Part shown: in pieces, positions 52,992-61,864 of the stretch
Layout: the number at the start of each line of letters is the position of its first letter
Numbering within the stretch: the stretch's first letter is position 1
From: Robiginitalea sediminis
GTDB lineage: Bacteria > Bacteroidota > Bacteroidia > Flavobacteriales > Flavobacteriaceae
DNA: 64,000 bases
NCBI RefSeq assembly: GCF_002198115.1
Contig: NZ_NGNR01000002.1
Span: 603,558 to 667,557 of the forward strand
Reading direction: 5' to 3'
Notes under the pieces: model-generated
Seen by the model: only the letters and a program-made list of their open reading frames with translations
Databases searched by the model: none
Told to the model about the DNA's origin: nothing
Position numbers and translations under genes: made by a program

Positions 52992-54620
52992 ATGGACATA
53001 ACCTTCAATAAAAACGAAGACCACAACAAACTCCTCAGGGCAGAATTGCGCAGGCAACTCGGCAAGGTTCACCAGGGGGGTGGGAAAGCGCGTATTGAAA
53101 AACTGCACGCCGAGGGGAAAATGACCGCCCGCGAACGGGTGGAATACCTGCTGGACCAACCCAACCAGGCCCTGGAAATCGGTGCCTTTGCCGGGCACGG
53201 GATGTACCAGGACCACGGGGGGTGCCCCTCCGGCGGGGTGGTGGTGAAAATAGGGAAGGTCGCCGGCCGCATGTGCGTAGTGGTGGCCAACGACGCTACG
53301 GTAAAGGCCGGGGCCTGGTTCCCCATTACCGGCAAAAAGAACCTTCGGGCCCAGGAGATTGCCATGGAAAACCGCTTGCCCATCATATACCTGGTAGACA
53401 GTGCCGGGGTCTACTTGCCGATGCAGGACGAGATTTTCCCGGACAAGGAGCACTTCGGGCGCATTTTCCGGAATAATGCGGTGATGAGCAGCATGGGCAT
53501 TGTGCAGATCGCTGCCGTTATGGGCAGTTGTGTGGCCGGGGGGGCTTATCTGCCCATTATGAGCGACGAGGCCCTGATAGTAGATAAAACGGGGAGTATT
53601 TTCCTGGCAGGCAGCTATTTGGTCAAAGCCGCCATAGGCGAAACCATAGACAACGAAACCCTGGGTGGTGCCACGACGCACTGCGAGATCAGTGGGGTTA
53701 CGGACTACAAGGCCGCAGACGACAAGGATGCCCTAAACCGCATCCGCAGTATTATGGAAAAGATGGGGGCGCAGCCTGTTGCCGGCTTCGACCGGGCCGA
53801 GCCCCGGAAACCCGCAAAAGACCCGGAAGAAATATTTGGGATCCTCCCGGCATCCCGGAGCGAACCCTACGATATGCTCGAGGTTATTGAGCGTCTGGTA
53901 GACGATTCTTCCTTTGAACAGTACAAGGAGGGGTATGGCAAAACCCTGCTTACCGGCTATGCCCGAATAGACGGGTGGGCCGTGGGGATTGTGGCCAACC
54001 AGCGCAAGGTGGTCAAAACCAAACAGGGGGAAATGCAATTCGGAGGGGTCATCTACTCGGATTCTGCAGACAAGGCCACCCGGTTTATCGCCAATTGCAA
54101 CCAAAAACGCATCCCCCTGATCTTCCTGCAAGACGTAACGGGCTTTATGGTGGGCAGCAAAAGCGAACACGGCGGTATCATCAAGGACGGCGCCAAGATG
54201 GTGAATGCCGTGAGCAACTCCGTGGTGCCTAAGTTCACCATTGTCATTGGGAACAGCTATGGGGCCGGGAACTACGCCATGTGCGGCAAGGCCTACGACC
54301 CCCGCCTGATCGCCGCCTGGCCCAGCGCGGAACTGGCCGTAATGGGCGGAAACTCCGCCGCCAAGGTGCTGTTGCAGATCGAAACCGCCAGGCTTAAGAA
54401 ACAGGGGGAATCCCTCTCGAAAGAAAAGGAAAAGGCCCTTTTTGAAGAGATCAAGCAGCGGTACGATGCACAGGTATCCCCCTACTACGCGGCGGCCCGC
54501 CTCTGGACCGACGCCATCATAGACCCTATGGAAACGCGCAGGTGGATTGCCACGGGGATTGAGGCCGCCAACCAGGCGCCCATCGAAAAGCCCTTCAATA
54601 TGGGGGTGCTGCAGGTATAA
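52992..54620 (+). CDS. Acyl-CoA carboxylase beta subunit (carboxyltransferase)
   Basis: A 542-residue carboxyltransferase transferring CO2 from biotin to an acyl-CoA, of the propionyl-/methylcrotonyl-CoA carboxylase class. Crotonase-type cores are visible: YLVDSAGVYLPMQDEIFPDK (about 132-151), GSCVAGGAYLPIMSDEAL near 178-195 and the C-terminal half GNSYGAGNYAMCGKAYDPR (about 420-438). The FPDKEHFGRIFRNNAVMSS segment and length favour methylcrotonyl-CoA (leucine breakdown). The biotin/alpha subunit is not adjacent. Its stop abuts the convergent cluster gene stop at 54621 with no spacer. Confidence 0.92.
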   Translation: MDITFNKNEDHNKLLRAELRRQLGKVHQGGGKARIEKLHAEGKMTARERVEYLLDQPNQALEIGAFAGHGMYQDHGGCPSGGVVVKIGKVAGRMCVVVANDATVKAGAWFPITGKKNLRAQEIAMENRLPIIYLVDSAGVYLPMQDEIFPDKEHFGRIFRNNAVMSSMGIVQIAAVMGSCVAGGAYLPIMSDEALIVDKTGSIFLAGSYLVKAAIGETIDNETLGGATTHCEISGVTDYKAADDKDALNRIRSIMEKMGAQPVAGFDRAEPRKPAKDPEEIFGILPASRSEPYDMLEVIERLVDDSSFEQYKEGYGKTLLTGYARIDGWAVGIVANQRKVVKTKQGEMQFGGVIYSDSADKATRFIANCNQKRIPLIFLQDVTGFMVGSKSEHGGIIKDGAKMVNAVSNSVVPKFTIVIGNSYGAGNYAMCGKAYDPRLIAAWPSAELAVMGGNSAAKVLLQIETARLKKQGESLSKEKEKALFEEIKQRYDAQVSPYYAAARLWTDAIIDPMETRRWIATGIEAANQAPIEKPFNMGVLQV

Positions 54621-55748
54621 CTACATCCCTTTCAGGTTTACGGTAAGGGTACCGGTTTCCCGGATTTTCAGGATCAGGAAATCCCCGCCTGGGCGGGTAA
54701 ACCGAAGCACGTCCCCTGGGGAAGCCAGCAGCCGGTACCGTCCCCGGGTATCGGAGGTTGTTTCTTCCCGTGTATTGAGGTTCTCCACCCGGATTCCCTC
54801 CAGGGCACGCCGGCCAAAAAAGACAAACCCGCCTACCGGGGCCTGGCTGCGTTTCAAACTGCGTTCCACCACCCGGTTGCGCGCCTTACGCGGATCGTTA
54901 GTGTAGTAGGTGGTCTGCAACGCATACCCTACCCCATAGGCACCGATCTTCTCCCATTCCCCCTGGCTGGCATACCGCCGGTAGGTTGCTCCCCGGCTTT
55001 CGGCAGCTGCGGGCATGGTCAGGGAAATTTCATCAGACCCGTATACGGCCAGAAGTTCCAAACTCAGGTAAAAGTCATCCTCAACCCAAAGGTCGAAAGG
55101 CATCAGATCCACGACAGCTTCGGAAGCTCCCCCGGGTAGCGTATAGAGGATACTCTGTCCGCTCTTATTTAGTGGTTCCGCAGGTTTTCCCCCGGAACCT
55201 GGAAACGCATAACAGTTGATGCGGACCAGCACACTGTCCGCCGGGTTGCTGGTCGTATTGAAAAACAAGGTATTCAGACGTCGTGTGCCCGGGCTTACAC
55301 GAATCCGGCTGGCCAGCTCAGCCCCCAGGGCCAGGCTGTCCTTCCAATACGCAAAATCCCGCGTGGACGCCAGCGGGTAACCCACTATTTCTTCCAGGGT
55401 ATACGTAGGCAGCACAGACACCACCACCTCATCGAGGGCAATGGCACCCTTGCGCATAGTAAAAGAAATGTCGGGACCTTCCGGCAGGTCTTCCCAGCTT
55501 TGTGTAAGGGGCTCATAACCCAGGCAGGAAATCCGAAGCAGATCGTCAGGGGATGCCTCGCGCACCCACAATTCGTAATACCCGTCCGCATCGCTTACTG
55601 TGCCGATCCCACGCCCCACCAGGCCGATATTCACATAGGGAATGGGCTGCCGAGTGGCAGCGTCAGTGATACGTCCCCTCAATAAAAGCTGGGCGGAGGC
55701 CGTTACGGCTCCGCCCAGTATGAATATTACAATCAGAAAAACGCGCAT
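54621..55748 (-). CDS. Secreted protein with two CarboxypepD-like domains
   Basis: A 375-residue exported protein: signal about 1-19 (VTASAQ), a CarboxypepD_reg-like domain at about 22-110 (RGRITDAATRQPIPYVNIGL; SDADGYYELWV), a beta-rich middle domain of unknown type (about 130-300) and a second short CarboxypepD-like unit at about 305-375 (RALEGIRVENLNTREETTSD; TRGRYRLLASPG). No plug or barrel. It is the last gene of the minus-strand cluster and starts 1 nt after the preceding gene's stop, so it belongs to the same transcript as the plug/TPR proteins upstream. Confidence 0.82.
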   Translation of the reverse strand: MRVFLIVIFILGGAVTASAQLLLRGRITDAATRQPIPYVNIGLVGRGIGTVSDADGYYELWVREASPDDLLRISCLGYEPLTQSWEDLPEGPDISFTMRKGAIALDEVVVSVLPTYTLEEIVGYPLASTRDFAYWKDSLALGAELASRIRVSPGTRRLNTLFFNTTSNPADSVLVRINCYAFPGSGGKPAEPLNKSGQSILYTLPGGASEAVVDLMPFDLWVEDDFYLSLELLAVYGSDEISLTMPAAAESRGATYRRYASQGEWEKIGAYGVGYALQTTYYTNDPRKARNRVVERSLKRSQAPVGGFVFFGRRALEGIRVENLNTREETTSDTRGRYRLLASPGDVLRFTRPGGDFLILKIRETGTLTVNLKGM

Positions 55749-55749
55749 C

Positions 55750-57498
55750 CTACCGCACCGTGCTGTTGCCGGGGTTGGTCAGGGTAAGCAGCTTTTGGTT
55801 TACCCCTTTGAGCTGCAGGCGGAAGGTCCGGACATCCTCGCGCTGGCTGCGCTCCCCGTAGGCCGTGTAGGTGGTGACCTTCAGGTAAGTCGGCGTAAGG
55901 CTTTTGTTGCCGTGGTAGATGGCATTGATGTCCCAGTTTCCAGGCAGGTTCTCATCGATAACAAACTCGGCCACCGAGTACCCGTTGTCCTTCTCGTCCA
56001 GGATCAGGTCCTCATTGTCTGCATAGGTATGTTTCCAGGTGGTGTACTGCCCTTCCGGGTTGACGAATTGCAGGTCGAATTCGGCCTCGCTGTCGTTCCA
56101 CTCCACTACCACCCGGGTGCTCCCTTCCACATAGGGGTCGGTCTTGATCCGGCGGGTATCGGCGCCTATGCTGCGCCCCTCCAGGGCCAACAGGTTGTCG
56201 CTCTCGTGCTGAATGATCTTCCCGAATTCCTCGGACGGGGTTAAAAAGCCCTCATCCAGCAGGTACTTGTACCGCGCATACATGGCAGCCGCCTTCCCGG
56301 TTTCCCCTGCGGCCCGATAGGCACGGGCCAGGTCCAGGTAAGACTGGCTGTAGTGCGGACGCAAGACAAAGATTTCCTTGTAGAGATTCAGGGCATCCGC
56401 GTGGCGACCCTGAGCCTCATACTCGTAGGCGAGGCCCTTGAGCATAGGGGCGCTGTTCTCGAATTTCCCCATGTGTGACTCCAGGATTTCCCCAGCCAGG
56501 TCCTCCCCACCCGGGCGATTGGAGAAATGGGCATACGCATCCAGGAAGAAGTGGGGGGAGGCGCTAAAAGGCGTTTCAAAGGAATAGTAGACCTTTTGAG
56601 CATCCGACAGGGAAGCCGCCTCCTTGAGTTCCTTCAGGTAGGCAGGCCCGTTCTGGGCGACCTCCTCCTGGTCCAGGACCTTGCCCTGTACGTAATTGTT
56701 GCGCAGGCGGGCCAGGTCCTGGGCCCTCGCAGTTGCTGCCGCCTGTCCGCTGATCGTATTGATGATAACCACCCCACCTACGTTGCCGGCCGAGGCGCCA
56801 TAGCGCACACTGTAGGCCATGGACGAAATGATGGCGATCCGTTTAATGGAGTTGACGTCGAGCCATAAGGGGACATCGGTGAAAATCTGCCCGTCGATAT
56901 CGAAAATCGCCACCCGGGCATTGCCTATAGAACCGGGCCCCCGAACGATGATGCTTCCCCCTTGCAGACAGTCACCGGTGGTACGAATCCCTGGAAATCG
57001 GTTGCGGACTACATCGAGGATACAAAGGCCTATGGGGGTAATGTCCTTCTCAGAGAGCATCCGGACAGTTCCTGGGGCGGTCTGAGCATCAATAATCCCG
57101 TATGCGGTCTGAATGAGATACGGGTTGGAGCGGTATTCGGCAGCGAGCTCTTTCTGCGATTTCCGGTTGCTGCGGGTCACGGTTACCTCGTCCAGCTCCT
57201 GCACGTCGGGTACCATAATCAGGTTGAGGAATTTGGTGACATCTTCCACGCGTACCTTATAGGTTTTCATCCCGGTATACGCGTAGGCGATAAGGTCTCC
57301 GGGGGCAGCCTGTATCTCATACTTCCCCTCGGCATCGGTGAACGCCGCAGTGCCACCCTCATTGACGGTGATGGCGACGTCTGCCAGGGGTTGGTTGCCG
57401 TCGGAAATGGTCCCCGAAATGGTCCGGGTGTCCTGGGCGGAGACCACGGTGGTGGCAAGGGCGGCCAACAGGATCATAAATGCGTGTATCTTTTTCAT
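55750..57498 (-). CDS. Barrel-less plug/TPR protein (cluster member B)
   Basis: A 582-residue exported protein: signal about 1-21 (VVSAQ), CarboxypepD_reg-like domain at about 25-105 (ISGTISDGNQPLADVAITV), plug-like domain at about 120-250 with RNRFPGIRTTGDC, VAIFDIDGQIF and GGVVIINT, a TPR-like helical region at about 335-430 (ALNLYKEIFVLRPHYSQSYL), and a C-terminal beta-rich domain at about 460-580 (VVVEWNDSEAEFDLQFVNPEG, DUF2135-like). There is no room for a 22-strand TonB barrel. Paralogs lie at 57505 and 61865. A conserved Cys pair is in CILDVVRNRFPGIRTTGDC. Function unknown. Confidence 0.85.
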   Translation of the reverse strand: MKKIHAFMILLAALATTVVSAQDTRTISGTISDGNQPLADVAITVNEGGTAAFTDAEGKYEIQAAPGDLIAYAYTGMKTYKVRVEDVTKFLNLIMVPDVQELDEVTVTRSNRKSQKELAAEYRSNPYLIQTAYGIIDAQTAPGTVRMLSEKDITPIGLCILDVVRNRFPGIRTTGDCLQGGSIIVRGPGSIGNARVAIFDIDGQIFTDVPLWLDVNSIKRIAIISSMAYSVRYGASAGNVGGVVIINTISGQAAATARAQDLARLRNNYVQGKVLDQEEVAQNGPAYLKELKEAASLSDAQKVYYSFETPFSASPHFFLDAYAHFSNRPGGEDLAGEILESHMGKFENSAPMLKGLAYEYEAQGRHADALNLYKEIFVLRPHYSQSYLDLARAYRAAGETGKAAAMYARYKYLLDEGFLTPSEEFGKIIQHESDNLLALEGRSIGADTRRIKTDPYVEGSTRVVVEWNDSEAEFDLQFVNPEGQYTTWKHTYADNEDLILDEKDNGYSVAEFVIDENLPGNWDINAIYHGNKSLTPTYLKVTTYTAYGERSQREDVRTFRLQLKGVNQKLLTLTNPGNSTVR

Positions 57499-57504
57499 AG
57501 GAGC

Positions 57505-59244
57505 TTAATTTGAGGCGAATATCGCCGGGTTAGACAAGGTCAGGAGTTCGTAATTGAGGTTTTTGAGCTGTAGTTTATGAACGCTTATAAAAGCTTCTTG
57601 GGCGGAGGTGCCGTAGTTCTCATATCGCGTGATTTTCAGGTACGTGGGCGTCAGCGCCCTGTTACCCAGGTATTTGGCATTGACCCTCCAGGTGCCCGGG
57701 AGGGATTTATCCAACAGGAATTCCCGGGAACCGAAGCCTACAATCTTTTCTTGCATTATGGCTTCCGCATCTTCAAAAACGGAGTGTTTCCACGTGTAAT
57801 ACTGGTCTGCCGGGTTCACAAACTGCAATTCGAAATCGGCATCGGCATGGTTCCATTCCACCACGATACGCGTAAGGCCCCGTACCTCTTCATCGGGGTC
57901 AATATAAACTTCTGAAAAGGCCTTAGCACTGACGAGATCGTTTTTATGACGGGTCAGGAGGTTATTGAATTCCCGCTCCACAAAAGGAGCTACCAGGGCA
58001 GTATCGAGGGGTAATCTCCCATCAGATACCAACTGATTGTACTGTTTAAGCAGGTTCAGGGACCTGAGGGGCTGCCCCTGCATTTCTTTTATACGCGCCA
58101 TGTCCAGGTAGGACTGCACATAGCGCGGGCGAAGCCTGAAAACAGATTCGTAGGCCTCCTCCGCCTTCCCGAGTCTCCCCTGAGCCTCATAGAGAAAGGC
58201 CAGGGCTTTCAGATGGACAGCATTTTTGTTGAATAAATTGATGTTCCCTTCGATAATGGCATCGGCAAACTTCTGATCCGGGTACTGGGTCGTAAAGACC
58301 TGATAGGCGTCCAACAGGAAGTAGGGATTGCTCCCGGAATACGGTGCAAGGCTATCATAGCGCCTGCGCGCTTCCTCCAGGGAGCCAGCCGTCTGCAACT
58401 TTCTGAGGTAGGCAGGCAGGTCCGCCTGCAGGTCTTCCGACCCCGGAACGGGTTCTCTCAGGTAATTGTTCCGCAAACGGGCCAAATCGAATTCCTTTGT
58501 CTTTTTGGGGGAGTAAGTATTCGTATTGATCACGATTACCCCTCCGGCCTGCCCATAGCGGGCCGTAAACCCAAGGCCGGCTACAATGGCGATGCGTTTT
58601 ATATTTTCCAGGGGAATCCAAACAGGGGCCGTACGGAAGATCATGCCATCCACATCCCAAACAGGCGTTACCGCCTGCGTTAAGGAACTAACCCCGCCCC
58701 GGAGCGTTACATTCCCTCCATTATAGCAGTCCCCAAAAACACGGATCCCGGGGAGTCGATTTCTCAGAAAATCCAGGATACAAATCCCGATGGGAAGAAT
58801 CTCCTCCTCGGGTATTACCCGGACCGAGCTTGCCATTGTACTGGCATCGATAAACCCAAAGGCGGTTTGAAACAAATTGTCGTTGTACGGATATTCAAGG
58901 CGTAAATCCTCCTGGGTCTTCCGAACCCGCTTTTGGACTACGACTTCATCCAACTCAATGATTTCGGGTACGAGGACCGGATTGTGAAATCGGGAAACGT
59001 CTTCTACCAGGTACCTGTAGGTTTTAAAACCAACGGCTGAAAAAACAACCGTATCCCGCACATGAACCGAAATCCGGTATTTTCCCTGGTCATCGGTAAA
59101 GGTGCCGGCATCGGTACCCGCTACGCGGATGGTGACATCCGCAATGGGTGCCCGGCCATCGGTAACCGTACCCGAAAGTTCCCGTTGCTGTCCCAGGGCC
59201 AAAAAGGGCAGGGTAAGGAGTAGCAGTACAAACCAACGCTGCAT
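57505..59244 (-). CDS. Barrel-less plug/TPR protein (cluster member C)
   Basis: A 579-residue paralog of 55750-57498 with the same order: signal about 1-18 (FLALGQ), CarboxypepD-like domain (LSGTVTDGRAPIADVTIRVA), plug-like domain containing CILDFLRNRLPGIRVFGDC, VTPVWDVDGMIF and GGVIVINT, TPR-like helices (about 340-430) and the C-terminal domain (VVEWNHADADFELQFVNPADQ). It ends 6 nt before the next gene, so the two are one unit. A 17-nt palindrome lies about 50 nt upstream of its ATG. Exported, probably periplasmic or outer-membrane associated; role unknown. Confidence 0.85.
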   Translation of the reverse strand: MQRWFVLLLLTLPFLALGQQRELSGTVTDGRAPIADVTIRVAGTDAGTFTDDQGKYRISVHVRDTVVFSAVGFKTYRYLVEDVSRFHNPVLVPEIIELDEVVVQKRVRKTQEDLRLEYPYNDNLFQTAFGFIDASTMASSVRVIPEEEILPIGICILDFLRNRLPGIRVFGDCYNGGNVTLRGGVSSLTQAVTPVWDVDGMIFRTAPVWIPLENIKRIAIVAGLGFTARYGQAGGVIVINTNTYSPKKTKEFDLARLRNNYLREPVPGSEDLQADLPAYLRKLQTAGSLEEARRRYDSLAPYSGSNPYFLLDAYQVFTTQYPDQKFADAIIEGNINLFNKNAVHLKALAFLYEAQGRLGKAEEAYESVFRLRPRYVQSYLDMARIKEMQGQPLRSLNLLKQYNQLVSDGRLPLDTALVAPFVEREFNNLLTRHKNDLVSAKAFSEVYIDPDEEVRGLTRIVVEWNHADADFELQFVNPADQYYTWKHSVFEDAEAIMQEKIVGFGSREFLLDKSLPGTWRVNAKYLGNRALTPTYLKITRYENYGTSAQEAFISVHKLQLKNLNYELLTLSNPAIFASN

Positions 59245-59294
59245 AATGTGTAGTTAATGGTCTTTCCTAAAATAATAAACAACTTTAAATCTTT

Positions 59295-59311
59295 GGTGTG
59301 ATAATCACACC
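59295..59311. repeat. 17-nt perfect palindrome upstream of cluster member C
   Basis: GGTGTGATAATCACACC: 8-nt arms around one central base, 51 nt upstream of ATG 59244. It resembles an operator for a dimeric regulator; the CRP-like TGTGA/TCACA halves are 3 nt apart rather than 6. The rest of 59245-59443 holds an imperfect hairpin (59368-59388) that may terminate the 59444 gene. Confidence 0.55.
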
Positions 59312-59443
59312 TAAAACCCTGTTTTTCTGATAGCTATACTATTATGTTGAGCTATATGAATCTGTTGAAACCCCGAAAAACCGGGTTTGTGATTCCCATC
59401 AAACCGTAGGGTTAAAATATCGTTAAAGTGACTGATAGTGCCT

Positions 59444-61651
59444 TTACAACCTGAAACGAAGGACATCCGTGTACCGTTCGGCGTCTGGTAGCACCACCAG
59501 TTTCTCCAGTACTTTTTGGGAGGGCGTTCCGAAGTTCAACACCAGAGAAGCGCGCATAACCAATGGCACATGCCCGTTCTTCATTCCTGACGGACCATCG
59601 TGACTTGCCTGTATGAGCCATGCCCCCTGGGAATCCTTCCCATAGATCTCAAACTCCCCCCAGGCCGAAGATTCCGGAGGCAATTCCCGGCTTTTCCAAT
59701 CGAAATAATGATTTTTGGGATGAACAAAACGGATGGAAACCGGGTAGTCCTTCGTATTCCACTCGAAGGACAGGCGCGCATCCAAAGTAAGGGTTTGCCC
59801 ATACCGGGCAGGGATTTGGAGCGTGGGCTCCTGCCCGTGAAACCTACGGACCCAGTCTGTCCATTCCCGGGTCAGGTATTTTTCAAGATGTTCCGTAAAA
59901 GGTTGCCCTGCCAATCGGTTGGTCTCCAGTTTGGATAAAATGGCATGGGCTTCACGGGCTTTGCCCTGCCCGGCCATGGCACGGGACAGGTCCAATTGTA
60001 TGCGGGGGTCTTCAGGGTCCAGAAGGGATAACTTTCTGTTCAGCCGCTCGGCCCACCAGTATTGCCCTGAGACAGAAGCTCCCATTGCTGCAATACGCAA
60101 ATACGCCGAATCCTCCGGATGGGTTTCCGCCAGGTTGCTAAGCACCCGGAAAGCCAGGCGTTTGTCTACAGGGGCAAAAAAATCGTAGGCTTCCAGATAG
60201 AATGCCGGATCGTCTCCACGAACCTCCCGCCACCCTAGATATTTCGTATAGGCTTCCTGAGGGGAACCCGCAGACTCCAGGGCAAGTACAAAAGAAGATT
60301 TTGCACGTGTTCCCTTGGGTACTTCCCTTTCCTCCAATACCTGGGTAGTAGGCCCATATTGCTTCGATGCAGCCTCAGCACCTTTCCGGTAGGAAGCGGT
60401 CTTGGTTGTAATCAGGATAACCCCGTTACCGCCTTCGCTCCCATAAACGTTGGTTGCGGCCAAACCTTTTAAAACGGTAATGGAGGCGATATTGCCGGGA
60501 TCTACGATATCGAAATTTTCAATGGTCTGGTTAAAGTTTCCCCTTTCGATTCCTGTATTGGAGCGGGACAAAGGCACCCCGTCTACCACGATCAGAGCAT
60601 AGGGGTTGAGGCTGAAGGTATTGCGGCCCCTTATTTCGGCCCGTGAAAAACCCGCGCGGGTTTCCGGGTCCCCCCATCCGTTGCGACCCGGCATCCGCAC
60701 CCCGGGCACCTTGGTACCAAGGGCCTCATCGGCATATACTTCAATTTGTGAAATATCGGACTCATCGATTTCCGCCACAGCATATCCCAGGGATCTCTTA
60801 TCTCTTACGCCGAGGGGCGTACGTACTTGTTCGACAGCCTCCTCGAGCCTGTTTTCGGTAAGGACCACCTCATTCAACGCGATAGCCTTGTCGTCCAGGA
60901 AGGTAGGGGGAAGTTCCGGTCCTTCAATAGTCCCGGGACGGATCTCTTCCCCATTGGCAAGTCTTACCACTACCGTATCCCCGTGTTTACCTTGCAAGGC
61001 ATAGGTGCCACCGGCATCCGTTGTGGTCCAGTTGCCGGAATTCTGTACGTAAACCAATACCCCTTCGGCAGGCCTATTGCCAAACCAGACCTTTCCGCTA
61101 ACGGCCATGTCCTCCTGGTCCTCGGCACGCGGCCCTGCCTCTGTTTTATGCTCTCTATTAAAATCGACAACCCGTGCCCGGTGCAGGAGGGCTGTGCGTT
61201 CCAGAAAGGCCTTGTTGCGCATAGGGCTGCTGACCACAATAAAACTCCCTCGCGGCAAGTCGGGAATGTCGGTATCGGTTATCGGGTTGCCATCGGTAAA
61301 GAGATATACGGTTTCGGAACCTATGCGTTCGGACAACCCTTCGTAAGTGGTGGCGCCATCGTAAATGGTGGCCCGAAGCATCTCTTCCAATGTACTCCAA
61401 TCCCCCTGCCTTACCGCCAAAAGATCCTCTTTGATCTCTGTTCCGAAGCGAAGCAGTTGTACCTGGGCTTCGGGTTGGCGCTGGAAGACCTGTGCGAGCC
61501 ATTCCAAATCCAGATCGATATTCCTTTGCCCGGCAGAAAGGGAAGTATCCCAACAAAGGGTTAGCGTGGGTTTTTCCGATTGGGAAATAGCGGGAGAACC
61601 CGCTAACAGGAGAACCCAGATGATTACCCAAAAAGTGTTACAATTTCGCAT
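59444..61651 (-). CDS. VWA-CarboxypepD-plug-TPR protein (cluster member D)
   Basis: A 735-residue exported protein and the most complex of the cluster. Signal about 1-23 (SPAISQ). VWA-like domain at about 28-165 with MIDAS residues DTSLS and TDGNPITD and a Thr in GATTYEG. A CarboxypepD-like unit at about 185-270 (VSGKVWFGNRPAEGVLVYV). SusC-like plug at about 285-425 (YALIVVDGVPLSRS; GGNGVILITTK). TPR-like region at about 455-580. A C-terminal domain (LSFEWNTKDYPVSIRFVHPKN). It lacks the Cys pair of B, C and E and has no barrel. A 9-nt direct repeat with a palindrome lies about 50 nt upstream. Related VWA/TPR architectures occur in other Bacteroidota; the role is unknown. Confidence 0.85.
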   Translation of the reverse strand: MRNCNTFWVIIWVLLLAGSPAISQSEKPTLTLCWDTSLSAGQRNIDLDLEWLAQVFQRQPEAQVQLLRFGTEIKEDLLAVRQGDWSTLEEMLRATIYDGATTYEGLSERIGSETVYLFTDGNPITDTDIPDLPRGSFIVVSSPMRNKAFLERTALLHRARVVDFNREHKTEAGPRAEDQEDMAVSGKVWFGNRPAEGVLVYVQNSGNWTTTDAGGTYALQGKHGDTVVVRLANGEEIRPGTIEGPELPPTFLDDKAIALNEVVLTENRLEEAVEQVRTPLGVRDKRSLGYAVAEIDESDISQIEVYADEALGTKVPGVRMPGRNGWGDPETRAGFSRAEIRGRNTFSLNPYALIVVDGVPLSRSNTGIERGNFNQTIENFDIVDPGNIASITVLKGLAATNVYGSEGGNGVILITTKTASYRKGAEAASKQYGPTTQVLEEREVPKGTRAKSSFVLALESAGSPQEAYTKYLGWREVRGDDPAFYLEAYDFFAPVDKRLAFRVLSNLAETHPEDSAYLRIAAMGASVSGQYWWAERLNRKLSLLDPEDPRIQLDLSRAMAGQGKAREAHAILSKLETNRLAGQPFTEHLEKYLTREWTDWVRRFHGQEPTLQIPARYGQTLTLDARLSFEWNTKDYPVSIRFVHPKNHYFDWKSRELPPESSAWGEFEIYGKDSQGAWLIQASHDGPSGMKNGHVPLVMRASLVLNFGTPSQKVLEKLVVLPDAERYTDVLRFRL

Positions 61652-61700
61652 CGTATCTGATTACTGTTTTACACACCGAAACAAAACGGAACTAATACAT

Positions 61701-61727
61701 ATGTCCCGGGACAAGAAATGTCCCGGC
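61701..61727. repeat. Palindrome and direct repeat upstream of cluster member D
   Basis: TGTCCCGGGACA (61702-61713) is a perfect 12-nt palindrome. ATGTCCCGG occurs at 61701-61709 and again at 61718-61726, 17 nt apart. It lies 50-75 nt upstream of ATG 61651, in a promoter region without a recognisable TAnnTTTG. Confidence 0.5.
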
Positions 61728-61814
61728 CGCTGGGGGAAGAAAAACACCGCTCCTGCGGTAAGGGCAGCGAATAGAGGGCCGGTTAAGCAGCCACTTCTAA
61801 GATATGCTTTTTAT

Positions 61815-61844
61815 TAAAATGCCGGGTTAGTACCCGGCATTTTA
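61815..61844 (-). terminator. Terminator of cluster member E
   Basis: TAAAATGCCGGGT (61815-61827), loop TAGT, ACCCGGCATTTTA (61832-61844): a perfect 13-bp stem, with an AT-rich run (ATTAAAAAG region) after it on the minus strand. It separates the gene at 61865 from the one at 59444. Confidence 0.75.
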
Positions 61845-61864
61845 ATGTTGCAATGTTCTTGCGC

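Noticed and set aside
59295-59311. CRP-type site
   Set aside because: TGTGA and TCACA halves are separated by 3 instead of 6 nt, so the standard CRP spacing is not met.
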